From: an uncultured Pseudoflavonifractor sp.
GTDB lineage: Bacteria > Bacillota > Clostridia > Oscillospirales > Oscillospiraceae
Direction: 5' to 3'
Length of the DNA stretch: 43,207 nt
Assembly: GCF_944387275.1 (NCBI RefSeq)
Contig: NZ_CALXEG010000027.1
Coordinates: 1 to 43,207 of the forward strand
The notes under the pieces are model-generated. The model saw only the letters and a list, made by a program, of their open reading frames with translations, was not told where the DNA came from and ran no database searches. Made by a program: the position numbers and the translations under genes. Below are positions 17,066 through 25,953 of this stretch, piece by piece (the stretch's first letter is position 1; every line of letters begins with the position of its first letter).

Positions 17066-18253
17066 TTACAGGACCTTGGCGGGACGCTTGCAGGGAGGCG
17101 TGTTGCGGCTCTTGGCAGCCTTGACCACGCCGTCCACCATGATGATGCTCAGGCCGGGGATATCGCCGCACTCGAAAGCCTCGACGGCGGTGTTGGCCAC
17201 GGAGCCCATGGGGGCGTCCAGGAAGATCAGGTCGGCCTCGCGGCCCACTTCGATCATACCGGTGTTCAGCTTGTCATACACGCGGGCGGCGTTGCCGGTG
17301 GCCATGCAGATGGCGATCTCGCCGGGGATGCCGGAGATGGAAGCCACCTGGCAGATGTTGCGCAGGATGCCCAGGGGGATGATGCCGGTGCCGGAGGGGG
17401 CGTCGTTACCGAAGATGATGCGGCCCAGCTGGCCCTTCTCCTTGGCGCGGCGGGCGACGTAATCAGTGACCTTGGGGTTGCCGCACTGGACGATCTCCAT
17501 GGCGAAGGTGGTCTCGTCCATCAGCTTGTCCACCTCGTGCAGGGGGATAGCGGTGGGGCCGCCGTTGATGTGGGAGATGACGTCGGGCTTGGTGGCCATG
17601 ACCTGGGCGGCGGTGACGGTGGAGGAGCCGGGGATGGAGGTGCCGCCGGTGTGCATCTGCACCTTCATGCCGTACTTGTGGGCCCACTCGACCATGGGAG
17701 CGGCATCCTCGGGCTGCTTCACGCTGCCCAGGCCGATCTCGCCGACGGTCCAGACGCCTTCCTTGGCCATCTCAGCGAAGTCCGCCTCGGTGAGGCCCTT
17801 CTCCAGGATGACGCTGCCGCCGTGGACCTTCACGCCGCCGGGCTTCAGGGCGTCGAAGGACTTGTGAGCCAGGATGGCCAGAGCCTTGGTGCCGGCGGGA
17901 TCCTTGGGACGGCCGGGGGTGTGGCACTCACCGGCGGAGATGATGGTGGTCACGCCGCCGTGGAGCTCGCCCTCGATGAAGTTGCTGGCGAACTGGCGGT
18001 GAGCATAGTCGCCCAGGCTGGTGTGGACGTGGGTGTCGAACAGACCGGGAGCGACGGTGGCGCCGGCAGCGTCGATGACAGTGCCCTTCTCCACCTCGGC
18101 AGCGATCTCGGCGGTGGAGATAGCGGCCAGAGCGTCGCCGCCGATGGCCTTGATCTTGCCGTCGGCAATCAGGATGGTGTCACCCTCGAGAACAGGCTTG
18201 TTGATGTCACCGCTGAGGATGGTGCCGATGTTCTTAATGACTGTCATGCTCAT
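17066..18253 (-). CDS. ena: Enamidase (amidohydrolase family)
   Basis: A 395-residue metal-dependent amidohydrolase. The first metal-binding motif is DTHVH (73-77). Later elements are a GEIGLGS segment with a possible bridging Glu, QMHTGG and SHINGG with His ligands, and GNDAPSG with the catalytic Asp. E. barkeri enamidase is a bifunctional Fe-Zn enzyme that opens the ring of 1,4,5,6-tetrahydro-6-oxonicotinate, first at the enamine and then at the amide, releasing ammonia and giving (S)-2-formylglutarate. The length agrees well. Dihydroorotase and imidazolonepropionase are related folds, but the direct linkage to hnr decides. The ATG at 18253 follows AAAGGAG by 9 nt. Confidence 0.9.
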   Translation of the reverse strand: MSMTVIKNIGTILSGDINKPVLEGDTILIADGKIKAIGGDALAAISTAEIAAEVEKGTVIDAAGATVAPGLFDTHVHTSLGDYAHRQFASNFIEGELHGGVTTIISAGECHTPGRPKDPAGTKALAILAHKSFDALKPGGVKVHGGSVILEKGLTEADFAEMAKEGVWTVGEIGLGSVKQPEDAAPMVEWAHKYGMKVQMHTGGTSIPGSSTVTAAQVMATKPDVISHINGGPTAIPLHEVDKLMDETTFAMEIVQCGNPKVTDYVARRAKEKGQLGRIIFGNDAPSGTGIIPLGILRNICQVASISGIPGEIAICMATGNAARVYDKLNTGMIEVGREADLIFLDAPMGSVANTAVEAFECGDIPGLSIIMVDGVVKAAKSRNTPPCKRPAKVL

Positions 18254-18400
18254 TGTGAAAAACTCCTTTCATCTTTTAGCCGGTGCTAAATCGGCGTTTT
18301 ACCATTTTTCATGACGTGCTGGGAAAAATATTTGCTCTACCGGTCCCGCCTGCGGAGGGATCGGGTATCGCCTCAGGTGCAGGGAAAACCCTGATATATC

Positions 18401-18434
18401 AGCCGGGGTGCCCGTCGTGCTGGGCGCCCCGGCT
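18401..18434 (-). other. Intercistronic GC-rich hairpin (transporter/ena)
   Basis: AGCCGGGGTGCCC (18401-18413) pairs with GGGCGCCCCGGCT (18422-18434) with one T-G pair, around an 8-nt loop. No T-run follows. It lies in the 220-nt gap between the transporter gene and ena. Apart from AT-rich sequence at 18290-18330, nothing else is evident in this gap. Confidence 0.55.
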
Positions 18435-18473
18435 GCGGTTTGCAATATGTAGCCGTCCGGGGCGTCTCAGGAA

Positions 18474-19583
18474 TTAGACCAGCTTGTAGTCGCCTTCCTT
18501 GATCCAGCCCTGCTTACGCATGAACTCGGAAATCACGAGGGCAAGGATAGCGGGCAGAACGATGCAGATCAGAATCAGGCCGATCCAGTCCATCGCACCC
18601 GGGGCGATGGCGGCAGCGCCGTTGGTAACAGCCTCAGCAGAGGGGGTGAACCAGCCGGTGATGACGCCGATGGGGCCAACCAGACCGCTGGTGCCCATGC
18701 CGGAGGAGATGGGGGAACCGTTCATCTGCAGGTTGAAAATGCAGGTAGCAATGGGGCCGGTGATGGCGGCGGCCAGCGTGGGCGGCAGCCACAGGATCGG
18801 CTTGCTCATCAGGTTGGGAACCAGCAGCATGGAGGTGCCCAGGCCGATGGACACAAGGCCGTTCATCTTGTTCTCACGATAGGTGCACACAGCGAAGCCC
18901 ACCATCTGAGCGCAGCAGCCGGCAACAGCCGCGCCGCCGGCCAGGCCGGTCAGGCTCAGCGCCGCGCACACGGCAGCGGAGCTGATGGGGAGGGTCAGAA
19001 CGATGCCCACGATTACGGACACCAGGATGCCCATGAAGAAGGGCTGCTGTTCGGTGGCCCACATGATGATGGTGCCCAGCCAGGAAGCGAACGCGCCGAT
19101 GGGCGGAGCCAGGAACTGCGCGACCAGAACGCCGACGATAATGGTGACAGCCGGGGTAACGATCAGGTCGACAGGAGTACGCTTGGAGACCAGCTTGCCG
19201 AAGAAGATGGCAATCAGAGTAACAAAGTACACGGCCAGAGGACCGCCGGCGCCGCCCAACGCGTTGGTGGCGTAGCCGACCGTGGCCAGGGAATAGAGGA
19301 CGTAGGGATCGCACTTGACGGCATAGCCGATGGCCAGAGCCATGGCCGCACCCTGTACGGCGGAGGTCTGGCCGGAGATGCTCATCAGGAACTCGCCGAC
19401 TACGCCCGGGATAAAGGTACCAACGGTATTGATGATCGTGCCGATGAGGAGCGAGGCAAACAAGCCGTGAGCCATGCCGCCCAGAGCCTGAATGCCGATG
19501 CGGTTCCAGGAAATCTCGATGTTTTGTTCTTTGAAGTACTTCCTAATGCCAGTCAGTTCTTGCGTGTTTTTCTGCTCGGTCAT
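18474..19583 (-). CDS. Orphan EIIC-type (PTS_EIIC_2-like) membrane protein, candidate nicotinate transporter
   Basis: A 369-residue, strongly hydrophobic protein with about nine to ten membrane segments. Conserved small-residue stretches include GGMAHGLFASLLIGT, ISSAAVCAALSLTGLAGGAAVAGC and MNGSPISSGMGTSGLVGPIG. It resembles the PTS_EIIC_2 family often annotated as PTS subunit IIC. No EIIA, EIIB or HPr gene is near, and no sugar genes are present, so transport coupled to phosphorylation is unlikely. As first gene of the nicotinate cluster and neighbour of the LysR regulator, it is the best candidate for nicotinate uptake; this is inference. The ATG at 19583 (MTEQKNTQEL) follows GGGAGG by 6 nt. 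The upstream in-frame extension is unlikely. Confidence 0.72.
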   Translation of the reverse strand: MTEQKNTQELTGIRKYFKEQNIEISWNRIGIQALGGMAHGLFASLLIGTIINTVGTFIPGVVGEFLMSISGQTSAVQGAAMALAIGYAVKCDPYVLYSLATVGYATNALGGAGGPLAVYFVTLIAIFFGKLVSKRTPVDLIVTPAVTIIVGVLVAQFLAPPIGAFASWLGTIIMWATEQQPFFMGILVSVIVGIVLTLPISSAAVCAALSLTGLAGGAAVAGCCAQMVGFAVCTYRENKMNGLVSIGLGTSMLLVPNLMSKPILWLPPTLAAAITGPIATCIFNLQMNGSPISSGMGTSGLVGPIGVITGWFTPSAEAVTNGAAAIAPGAMDWIGLILICIVLPAILALVISEFMRKQGWIKEGDYKLV

Positions 19584-19684
19584 ACTTTTCCTCCCTCTCA
19601 TATCATATTCTGTAGATGGGGATTCCTGAGGGTGGGGCGGTGCGGTGCGCACCGCAGCCGCCCCTGTCGCCGGCTGTTATTGAA

Positions 19685-19707
19685 AAACGTATTTGGGGAA
19701 TACGTTT
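19685..19707. promoter_or_regulatory. Perfect palindrome: LysR-type box or leader hairpin
   Basis: AAACGTATT (19685-19693) and AATACGTTT (19699-19707) are exact inverted repeats around TGGGG. The palindrome includes a T-N11-A spacing typical of LysR-type operator boxes (T19690, A19702). Read on the minus strand it is also a hairpin followed by TTTTT, so an attenuator in the transporter leader is an alternative. It is the clearest symmetrical site in the 470-nt intergenic region 19584-20053. The rest of that region is AT-rich with no gene visible. Confidence 0.5.
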
Positions 19708-19803
19708 CGCAACCAGAAGGTTCTTCTGCGGCAGGCAAGCTGCCAGTACAAATTTTTGGAATTTTTCTCTATAAGCCTTGCTTTTCCGCTTCTATATATT
19801 TAT

Positions 19804-19832
19804 AATATAGGGTGATGCGGCAAAATTGTATA
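19804..19832 (-). promoter_or_regulatory. Possible promoter for the transporter-ena-hnr transcript
   Basis: On the minus strand TATACA (19832-19827) and TATATT (19809-19804) are separated by 17 nt, giving a weak -35 and a good -10. Transcription would start near 19797 and leave a leader of about 210 nt that contains the palindrome at 19685-19707. A weak -35 fits a promoter needing an activator such as the neighbouring LysR protein. Confidence 0.3.
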
Positions 19833-20053
19833 TCGTTTTGCTCTAATGTCTAATTTTTATGCTCCCTAAATATTTGTGTAATAAAGGTTGCTCGGCATTT
19901 TAAACGAAAACTATATCCGCTTCATTGCCTATATTATAACATTCTCCCTATGGCATGACAAATACTTTTATCCTTCTAAAAGCCGATTGTTATATATTTT
20001 TTATATATGTCTATTGTTCAATATAGCAGATTATCAAGGGGTTGATTTGTGCA

Positions 20054-20938
20054 ATGACACTAAAACAGCTGGAATATTTCCTTGAAATTGCCAAGATGGG
20101 CAGCGTTACCCGCGCGGCGCAGAGCCTAAATGTATCTCAGCCGCCCGTCAGCCTTCAGCTCAAGCTGCTGGAGGAGGAGCTGGGTTCCCCCCTCTTCATC
20201 CGTGACAAGCGCCATCTTGAAATTACGCCTGCGGGGACTCTTCTGCGGGAGCGTGCCCAGGCCATCCTGGCTCTGCTGGAGGAGACGTCCAGGGACATCC
20301 AGCTTATTTCTCAGGAACGGAACATGATCATCCGCATCGCCACCATTGGTTCCATCAACAGCCAGATTCTTCCTGAGAAAATCGCCCACTTCTGCAGCGC
20401 CTACCCCTATGTAAACTTTCAGGTGGTGGAGGGGCGCACGGAATCCGTCCTGTCCGCACTGCGGGAGAACGAGGCAGACATCGGCTTTGTGCGCGAGCCG
20501 TTCAATGTGACCACCTTCCACGTGGTGCCCATCCGCAACCCGCTCCTCCCGCCCGGTGAGGCGGACCACTTCGTGGCCCTGGCCAAGCCCTATTTCTTTG
20601 AGGGAAACGACAGCGATACCATTCCCCTGGAGGATCTTCAGGGCAAGCCGCTGGTGACCCACCGCCGCTACCGGGAGATGCTGGTCACCGCCTGCCGCAA
20701 GCACGGCTTTACGCCCCACATCATATGCGAGAACGATGGGATTCAGTCCTCCCTCAGCTGGGCGCAGGCCGGCATCGGCATCGCCATCGCACCCTACACC
20801 TCCGCCGTTATCAACACGGACTCCTCTCTGGTCATCCGCCACCTGGAGGATCTGAACTTCAGCCCCCGGGTCTGCCTCATCTGGAGCCAGAACAAAAAGC
20901 TCTTTTCCGAGATCAACGCATTCATCAATCTGTTCTGA
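20054..20938 (+). CDS. LysR-family transcriptional regulator, likely regulator of nicotinate catabolism
   Basis: A 294-residue LysR-type regulator of standard length. The N-terminal winged helix-turn-helix covers residues 1-60 (LEYFLEIAKMGSVTRAAQSLNVSQPPVS), followed by a linker helix and a two-lobed periplasmic-binding-like effector domain from about 90. The gene is divergent from the nicotinate cluster and shares its 470-nt AT-rich intergenic region, the usual arrangement for LysR activators of adjacent catabolic genes. Nicotinate or 6-hydroxynicotinate is a plausible inducer, but nothing in the sequence shows the ligand. The ATG at 20054 lies 12 nt after AAGGGG. A TTG at 20042 is in frame but abuts that site. 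Confidence 0.9.
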   Translation: MTLKQLEYFLEIAKMGSVTRAAQSLNVSQPPVSLQLKLLEEELGSPLFIRDKRHLEITPAGTLLRERAQAILALLEETSRDIQLISQERNMIIRIATIGSINSQILPEKIAHFCSAYPYVNFQVVEGRTESVLSALRENEADIGFVREPFNVTTFHVVPIRNPLLPPGEADHFVALAKPYFFEGNDSDTIPLEDLQGKPLVTHRRYREMLVTACRKHGFTPHIICENDGIQSSLSWAQAGIGIAIAPYTSAVINTDSSLVIRHLEDLNFSPRVCLIWSQNKKLFSEINAFINLF

Positions 20939-21048
20939 GAAGTGCAGCCCCCAAGGACAAAACTTGCCTGATTTCTCCCCGACATATGGATTCCTACGGG
21001 CTGAACGGTTTTTTACGCAAGTTTTTTGAAAAATCCTGCAAAAAACTA

Positions 21049-21079
21049 TTGACAGATACCGGGGGTAAGACAGTATACT
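21049..21079 (+). promoter_or_regulatory. Promoter for gdhA
   Basis: TTGACA (21049-21054) and TATACT (21074-21079) are near-consensus sigma-A hexamers with a 19-nt spacer, slightly longer than optimal. They lie about 140 nt upstream of the gdhA start, so the leader is about 130 nt. The rest of the 278-nt gap after lysR shows no gene. Confidence 0.6.
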
Positions 21080-21183
21080 ATTTCCAATGTAGTGCGCAGG
21101 GCAGCGCCGTCCATTTTCTCAGCGGCGGAGGGCGCCCCGGGCTACCGCAGATATATCTCAGACGCGGCTCCATATATATTTAA

Positions 21184-22554
<1,371 letters not shown>

Positions 22555-22577
22555 TCCCCCAATTTAACCGGTAGTAT

Positions 22578-22617
22578 AAAGCGCCGTCTGTCCCCTGTGG
22601 GACGGGCGGCGCTTTTT
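22578..22617 (+). terminator. Intrinsic terminator of gdhA
   Basis: AAAGCGCCGTCTGTCCC and GGGACGGGCGGCGCTTT form a long GC-rich stem, with one mismatch or wobble region, around a short CTGT loop. It is followed by TTTTT at about 22613-22617. It lies 24 nt after the stop codon. Confidence 0.85.
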
Positions 22618-22636
22618 GCATGCAGTATAGAAGAAC

Positions 22637-22664
22637 TGTGCCCCCGCCGGCCGGCGGGGGCACA
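22637..22664 (-). terminator. Perfect 28-bp palindrome, likely terminator of the SLH/Ig-like gene
   Basis: TGTGCCCCCGCCGG (22637-22650) is directly followed by its exact complement CCGGCGGGGGCACA (22651-22664). It lies 12 nt downstream of the stop codon of the minus-strand surface protein gene. The following minus-strand sequence is only moderately T-rich (GTTCTTCT), so termination efficiency is uncertain. Confidence 0.65.
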
Positions 22665-22676
22665 CTGTTAGGCTGT

Positions 22677-24647
22677 TTACCACTCGTTGGTGGACTTGAT
22701 GTGGGAGATAGAGACCATTACAGACACCTCTCCATAGGGAGAAGACGTCGTGCCGCACCGGACCTCCCAGTAGTCGTTGGTGCCATGGGTTCCCTTGCTG
22801 TAGAAGTACATACCGGCCACCTGGGACTCCGAGAAGCCGCATTCCTTCAGCGCCGCCCGGTACGAATCGAACTCCGCTGTGGTAGCAGAGGCGTACATAT
22901 AGCCAGCCTTTTTACCCTCGGTGTAGTCCATCTGTGTGCGGCTGCTGCTGGTGAACTCGTCGAAGGAGGGGATGCCCTCAAAGCCGTAATAGGTATCATA
23001 GGGATAATCATAGTCGGGGGTCTCAGTGCCGGAACCGCCCTCGTCGCCTCCGGTGGAGCCGCCCTCATTTCCGCCGGTAGACCCGCCGGAGCCGCCGCCG
23101 TTGTAGTCGGCAGGGGTGCCGTAGTAGTAGAACTCCATTCTGACGGCGTTATCCAGGATATCCGTGTCGATATAGGTGTGAGCCTGGATGTTGTAATCCA
23201 TATTGGCCGTCACCCGCTCGATCATGGTCTCCTGCCCCAGGACGCGGTTGTTGGCGTCGTAGAAATACAGCTCAACGGTGCAGTTGCTGCGGGTGGTCCG
23301 GCCCTGAATGCTGGCCTTCACCTCATACTTATCTCCGCTGGAGGTGTACTCCACGCTGGTAAAGACCAGGGAGGTGATGTTGTTGGTGTCCATCACCTTG
23401 CCGCTGCTGTAATAGCTGGTCAGGTTCATGGGGCCGTACTCATGGTTGAGGAGAGGCACGCTGACGCTGGCCTTCTTGTCCACATAGACCCAGCAGGTGT
23501 CATACTTGCCGCTGGGAGCCTTTGCGGTAATCTTGGCGGTACCCTCGCCCACGGCGGTAACGGTGCCGTCCTGGGACACTGTGGCCACTCTGGTATTGTC
23601 CGAGCTCCAGGTGAGGGAGCTGACGCTGGCGTTGGAGGGGGCCACGGAGACGGACAGCTTGCGGCTGTCGCCCTCCAGCATATCCACGCTGGAGTCGGTG
23701 AAGTCCACCCGGGTGATGGCCACGTCGGTGACCGTCACCGAGCACTTGGCACTGACGTTGCCCGCTGTGGCGGTCACGATGGCGGAGCCGGCCCGCTTGG
23801 CCGTGACCTTGCCGTCGTCCGTGACGGACACCACGTCGTTGCTGACGCTCCACGTCACCTTGGTGCTGGCGTTGGCAGGGGTCAGGGTGGCGTTGAGCTG
23901 GAAGGTCTCGCCGTTTTTCAGGCTCAGGGTGCTGCGGTTGAGGCTGATGGCGGTGGCGGCCACCTCCACCTTCTTCAGCGTGATGGACTGGCGCTGGCTG
24001 GGCATGGCCATGCGGGAGAGGATGGCGGACACAGAGGCCCGGTCAATGGTGGTCTCGGGCAGGAAGGTGCCCGCCTTGTCGCTGCCGGTGAGGATGCCCG
24101 CCCGGTAGAGGGTGTAAATGTCGCTGTAGTTGGCGCTGCCGGAGGCCACGTCGGGGATGCCGCCGTCCTCAACCGTGTTGATGGACTTCAGGGCGCTTGC
24201 GGGCAGGGCTTTGGCCATGATGGCGGCGAACTGCCGGCGGGTGGCGTTGGCGTTGTAGTCGGTGAACTGGCCGGAGGTGATGATGCCCTTGGCAATGGCG
24301 TAGTCCACATAGGGCTGGTACCAGATGGTGCCGCCGGTGAAGGTGGCGTTGTCGCCGTAGTAGGTGCTGTATAGGCGGCAGGCCAGGGCCAGGGTGGAGC
24401 TGATGGTGATGGGGTCGTTGGGGGAGAAGGTGGTCTTGCTGGTGCCCTCCACCAGGCCCAGCTCGTAGGCGGTCTCCACGCTCCCGGCGTACCAGCTGCC
24501 GGCTACCACATCGGTGAACTGGCCGGCGGGGTAGTCCCGCTCGGTCTTGAAGTTGTCCATGCTCTCGGCGGCAAAGGCCGACGTGGGCAGCAGCGACAGG
24601 CACAGCGCGCCTGCCGCCAGCATGGAAATGAACTTCTTCTGTTTCAT
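22677..24647 (-). CDS. Secreted SLH-domain surface protein with two Ig-like (Big_2) domains
   Basis: A 656-residue exported protein. A signal peptide (about 1-28, KK then a hydrophobic core, ending AFAAE) is followed by three SLH repeats (about 43-90, 105-150, 165-212) that should bind pyruvylated secondary wall polymer. Next come two bacterial Ig-like group 2 domains (about 228-307 and 311-390), a beta-rich region (400-510), a Gly/Ser/Glu linker (517-541) and a C-terminal globular domain of about 110 residues that I do not recognise. The SLH repeats are at the N-terminus, so the Ig and C-terminal domains project outwards. The ATG at 24647 follows AGGAGG by 9 nt; an upstream GTG is less likely. 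The XRE regulator gene precedes it on the same strand, so the two may be co-transcribed. Confidence 0.88.
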   Translation of the reverse strand: MKQKKFISMLAAGALCLSLLPTSAFAAESMDNFKTERDYPAGQFTDVVAGSWYAGSVETAYELGLVEGTSKTTFSPNDPITISSTLALACRLYSTYYGDNATFTGGTIWYQPYVDYAIAKGIITSGQFTDYNANATRRQFAAIMAKALPASALKSINTVEDGGIPDVASGSANYSDIYTLYRAGILTGSDKAGTFLPETTIDRASVSAILSRMAMPSQRQSITLKKVEVAATAISLNRSTLSLKNGETFQLNATLTPANASTKVTWSVSNDVVSVTDDGKVTAKRAGSAIVTATAGNVSAKCSVTVTDVAITRVDFTDSSVDMLEGDSRKLSVSVAPSNASVSSLTWSSDNTRVATVSQDGTVTAVGEGTAKITAKAPSGKYDTCWVYVDKKASVSVPLLNHEYGPMNLTSYYSSGKVMDTNNITSLVFTSVEYTSSGDKYEVKASIQGRTTRSNCTVELYFYDANNRVLGQETMIERVTANMDYNIQAHTYIDTDILDNAVRMEFYYYGTPADYNGGGSGGSTGGNEGGSTGGDEGGSGTETPDYDYPYDTYYGFEGIPSFDEFTSSSRTQMDYTEGKKAGYMYASATTAEFDSYRAALKECGFSESQVAGMYFYSKGTHGTNDYWEVRCGTTSSPYGEVSVMVSISHIKSTNEW

Positions 24648-24682
24648 TCGCACGTTCCTCCTGTAATCATGCTGGATTTTCT

Positions 24683-24715
24683 AAACAGCCCGGCATTCCC
24701 GTCCTGGGCTGCTTA
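24683..24715 (-). terminator. Weak terminator-like hairpin after the XRE gene
   Basis: On the minus strand CAGCCC and GGGCTG form a stem around a 16-nt region that holds an inner GG/CC pair, followed by TTT. It overlaps the end of the XRE gene and the 65-nt gap before the SLH gene. The stem is short and the T-run weak, so partial termination at most. Confidence 0.35.
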
Positions 24716-25138
24716 AAACAGGGTCTTCTCGTTTTCGGCAAAGAGCTTGTCGTTGATCTCGCTCAGCTCCATATGGTGAGTGATGCCGAAACCGATGATG
24801 GCGTCCCGCTTGTTTTTGGGGTAGATCTCCGCCAGGGCCGCCTGCCGGAGCAGGCGCTGGGTCTCGTCCAGCGTTGCGCCCAGTCCCACGCACAGGCAGA
24901 GCAGCTTGTCCCGGGAGGGCTTCCGCCGCCCGGAGAAGACCTGGTGCAGGTATACCTCGCTCATCCCCGCCTTGCGGGCCAGGGCCGCCTTGGAGATATC
25001 CTTTTTATCATAGAGCGTATTGAGCAGCTCAGGAATGCTCCGATCTAAAAAATAGAAGCGGTTCTCCTTGATATAGGAGTCGATATCGTCTTTGCTCATC
25101 AGCTCCTGGCTCAGGTCGTCCGTCGTCTTCTCCTCCAC
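24713..25138 (-). CDS. XRE-family (Cro/CI-type) helix-turn-helix regulator
   Basis: About 141 residues. The helix-turn-helix is in the middle: DISKAALARKAGMSEVYLHQ then VFSGRRKPSRDKLLCLCVGL (about residues 49-88), the pattern of XRE/HTH_3 domains. The N-terminal 45 residues contain MSKDDIDSYIKENRFYFLDRS, a possible dimerisation or partner-binding part. The GTG at 25138 is favoured because AGAGGAG lies about 8 nt upstream; a GTG three codons earlier is the alternative. The gene diverges from the kinase/zinc-ribbon operon and shares a short intergenic region containing a perfect inverted repeat, so it probably regulates that operon and itself. Confidence 0.82.
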   Translation of the reverse strand: MEEKTTDDLSQELMSKDDIDSYIKENRFYFLDRSIPELLNTLYDKKDISKAALARKAGMSEVYLHQVFSGRRKPSRDKLLCLCVGLGATLDETQRLLRQAALAEIYPKNKRDAIIGFGITHHMELSEINDKLFAENEKTLF

Positions 25139-25153
25139 GCTTCTCACTCCTCT

Positions 25154-25182
25154 TTGACTTCCAAATGTAAATCGTATATACT
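25154..25182 (+). promoter_or_regulatory. Promoter of the kinase/zinc-ribbon operon
   Basis: TTGACT (25154-25159) and TATACT (25177-25182) are separated by exactly 17 nt and each match the sigma-A consensus at five of six positions. Transcription would start near 25189, about 55 nt before the kinase start codon. Confidence 0.7.
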
Positions 25183-25199
25183 AAATCTACAACATTTGG
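25161..25199. promoter_or_regulatory. Inverted-repeat operator candidate over the kinase promoter
   Basis: CCAAATGT (25161-25168) and ACATTTGG (25192-25199) are perfect inverted repeats 23 nt apart. The left half lies between the -35 and -10 hexamers and the right half lies at the predicted start point. Binding of a dimer or tetramer there would block transcription. The adjacent XRE regulator is the obvious candidate. Confidence 0.5.
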
Positions 25200-25244
25200 T
25201 ATGAGGATACAATATGCCCACTGCATAGTGTTTTAGATTTTGGG

Positions 25245-25952
25245 GTGATTTCCATTTATACTTGGCTGTCCGATATTCTGCGCGAGAAGTATCAGCTTGT
25301 CCGGGTTCTGAAGGAGAGTCCCCGGGGCAGTGTACGCCTGATCCGCCACAAAACCACCGGCCAGAAGTTCATTCTGCGGCATTTTACAGGCAATTCCGAG
25401 GTCTACCGCGCCCTGCTGGACTACACCTGCCCCAATCTGCCCACCATCTATGAGGTGGCGGAGCAGGACGGAGAAAATCTGGTGCTGGAGGAGTTCATTC
25501 AGGGGGACACCCTGGGCTTTCTCCTCAAAGGCGCCCTCTTCTCCCCGGAGGAGACCAGGAAAATCGTGACCCAGGTCTGCCGGGCCCTGTGGGTGCTCCA
25601 CTCCATCGGCGCGGTCCACCGGGACGTGAAGCCGGAGAATATCATCCTGCGGGGAAATGAGGCGGTGCTCATCGACTTTGACGCCGCCCGGCTCCACAAG
25701 CCCGAGCACGACAACGACACCCAGATCCTGGGCACCACCGGCTATGCCGCCCCGGAGCAGTACGGCCTGTCCCAGTCGGACATCCGCACCGACATCTACT
25801 CCCTGGGCATCCTCATCAACGTGATGCTCACCGGCGAGCACCCGTCCAGGAAGCTGGCAGGCGGGCGGATGGGGCACATTGTGGACCGGTGCACCCACGT
25901 CAACCCCCAGCGGCGGTACAAGAACGTGCTGCGGCTGATGGAGGCCCTGTAG
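25245..25952 (+). CDS. Small Ser/Thr protein kinase-like protein with degenerate ATP-binding lobe
   Basis: A 235-residue protein consisting only of a eukaryotic-like protein kinase domain, shorter than typical 260-280-residue domains. The C-lobe is well conserved: catalytic loop HRDVKPEN (125-132), metal-binding DFD (144-146, normally DFG), APEQ (169-172) and DIYSLGIL (183-190). The N-lobe is unusual: the Gly-rich loop reads KESPRGSV, and the position of the VAIK lysine is Arg45 (FILR). It may therefore be a weak kinase, use another lysine, or act as a regulatory pseudokinase. There is no membrane segment or PASTA repeat. The GTG start at 25245 has a poor ribosome binding site and no ATG is near. 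The stop is one base before the next gene's ATG, so it is translationally coupled to the zinc-ribbon membrane protein. Confidence 0.85.
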   Translation: MISIYTWLSDILREKYQLVRVLKESPRGSVRLIRHKTTGQKFILRHFTGNSEVYRALLDYTCPNLPTIYEVAEQDGENLVLEEFIQGDTLGFLLKGALFSPEETRKIVTQVCRALWVLHSIGAVHRDVKPENIILRGNEAVLIDFDAARLHKPEHDNDTQILGTTGYAAPEQYGLSQSDIRTDIYSLGILINVMLTGEHPSRKLAGGRMGHIVDRCTHVNPQRRYKNVLRLMEAL

Positions 25953-25953
25953 C

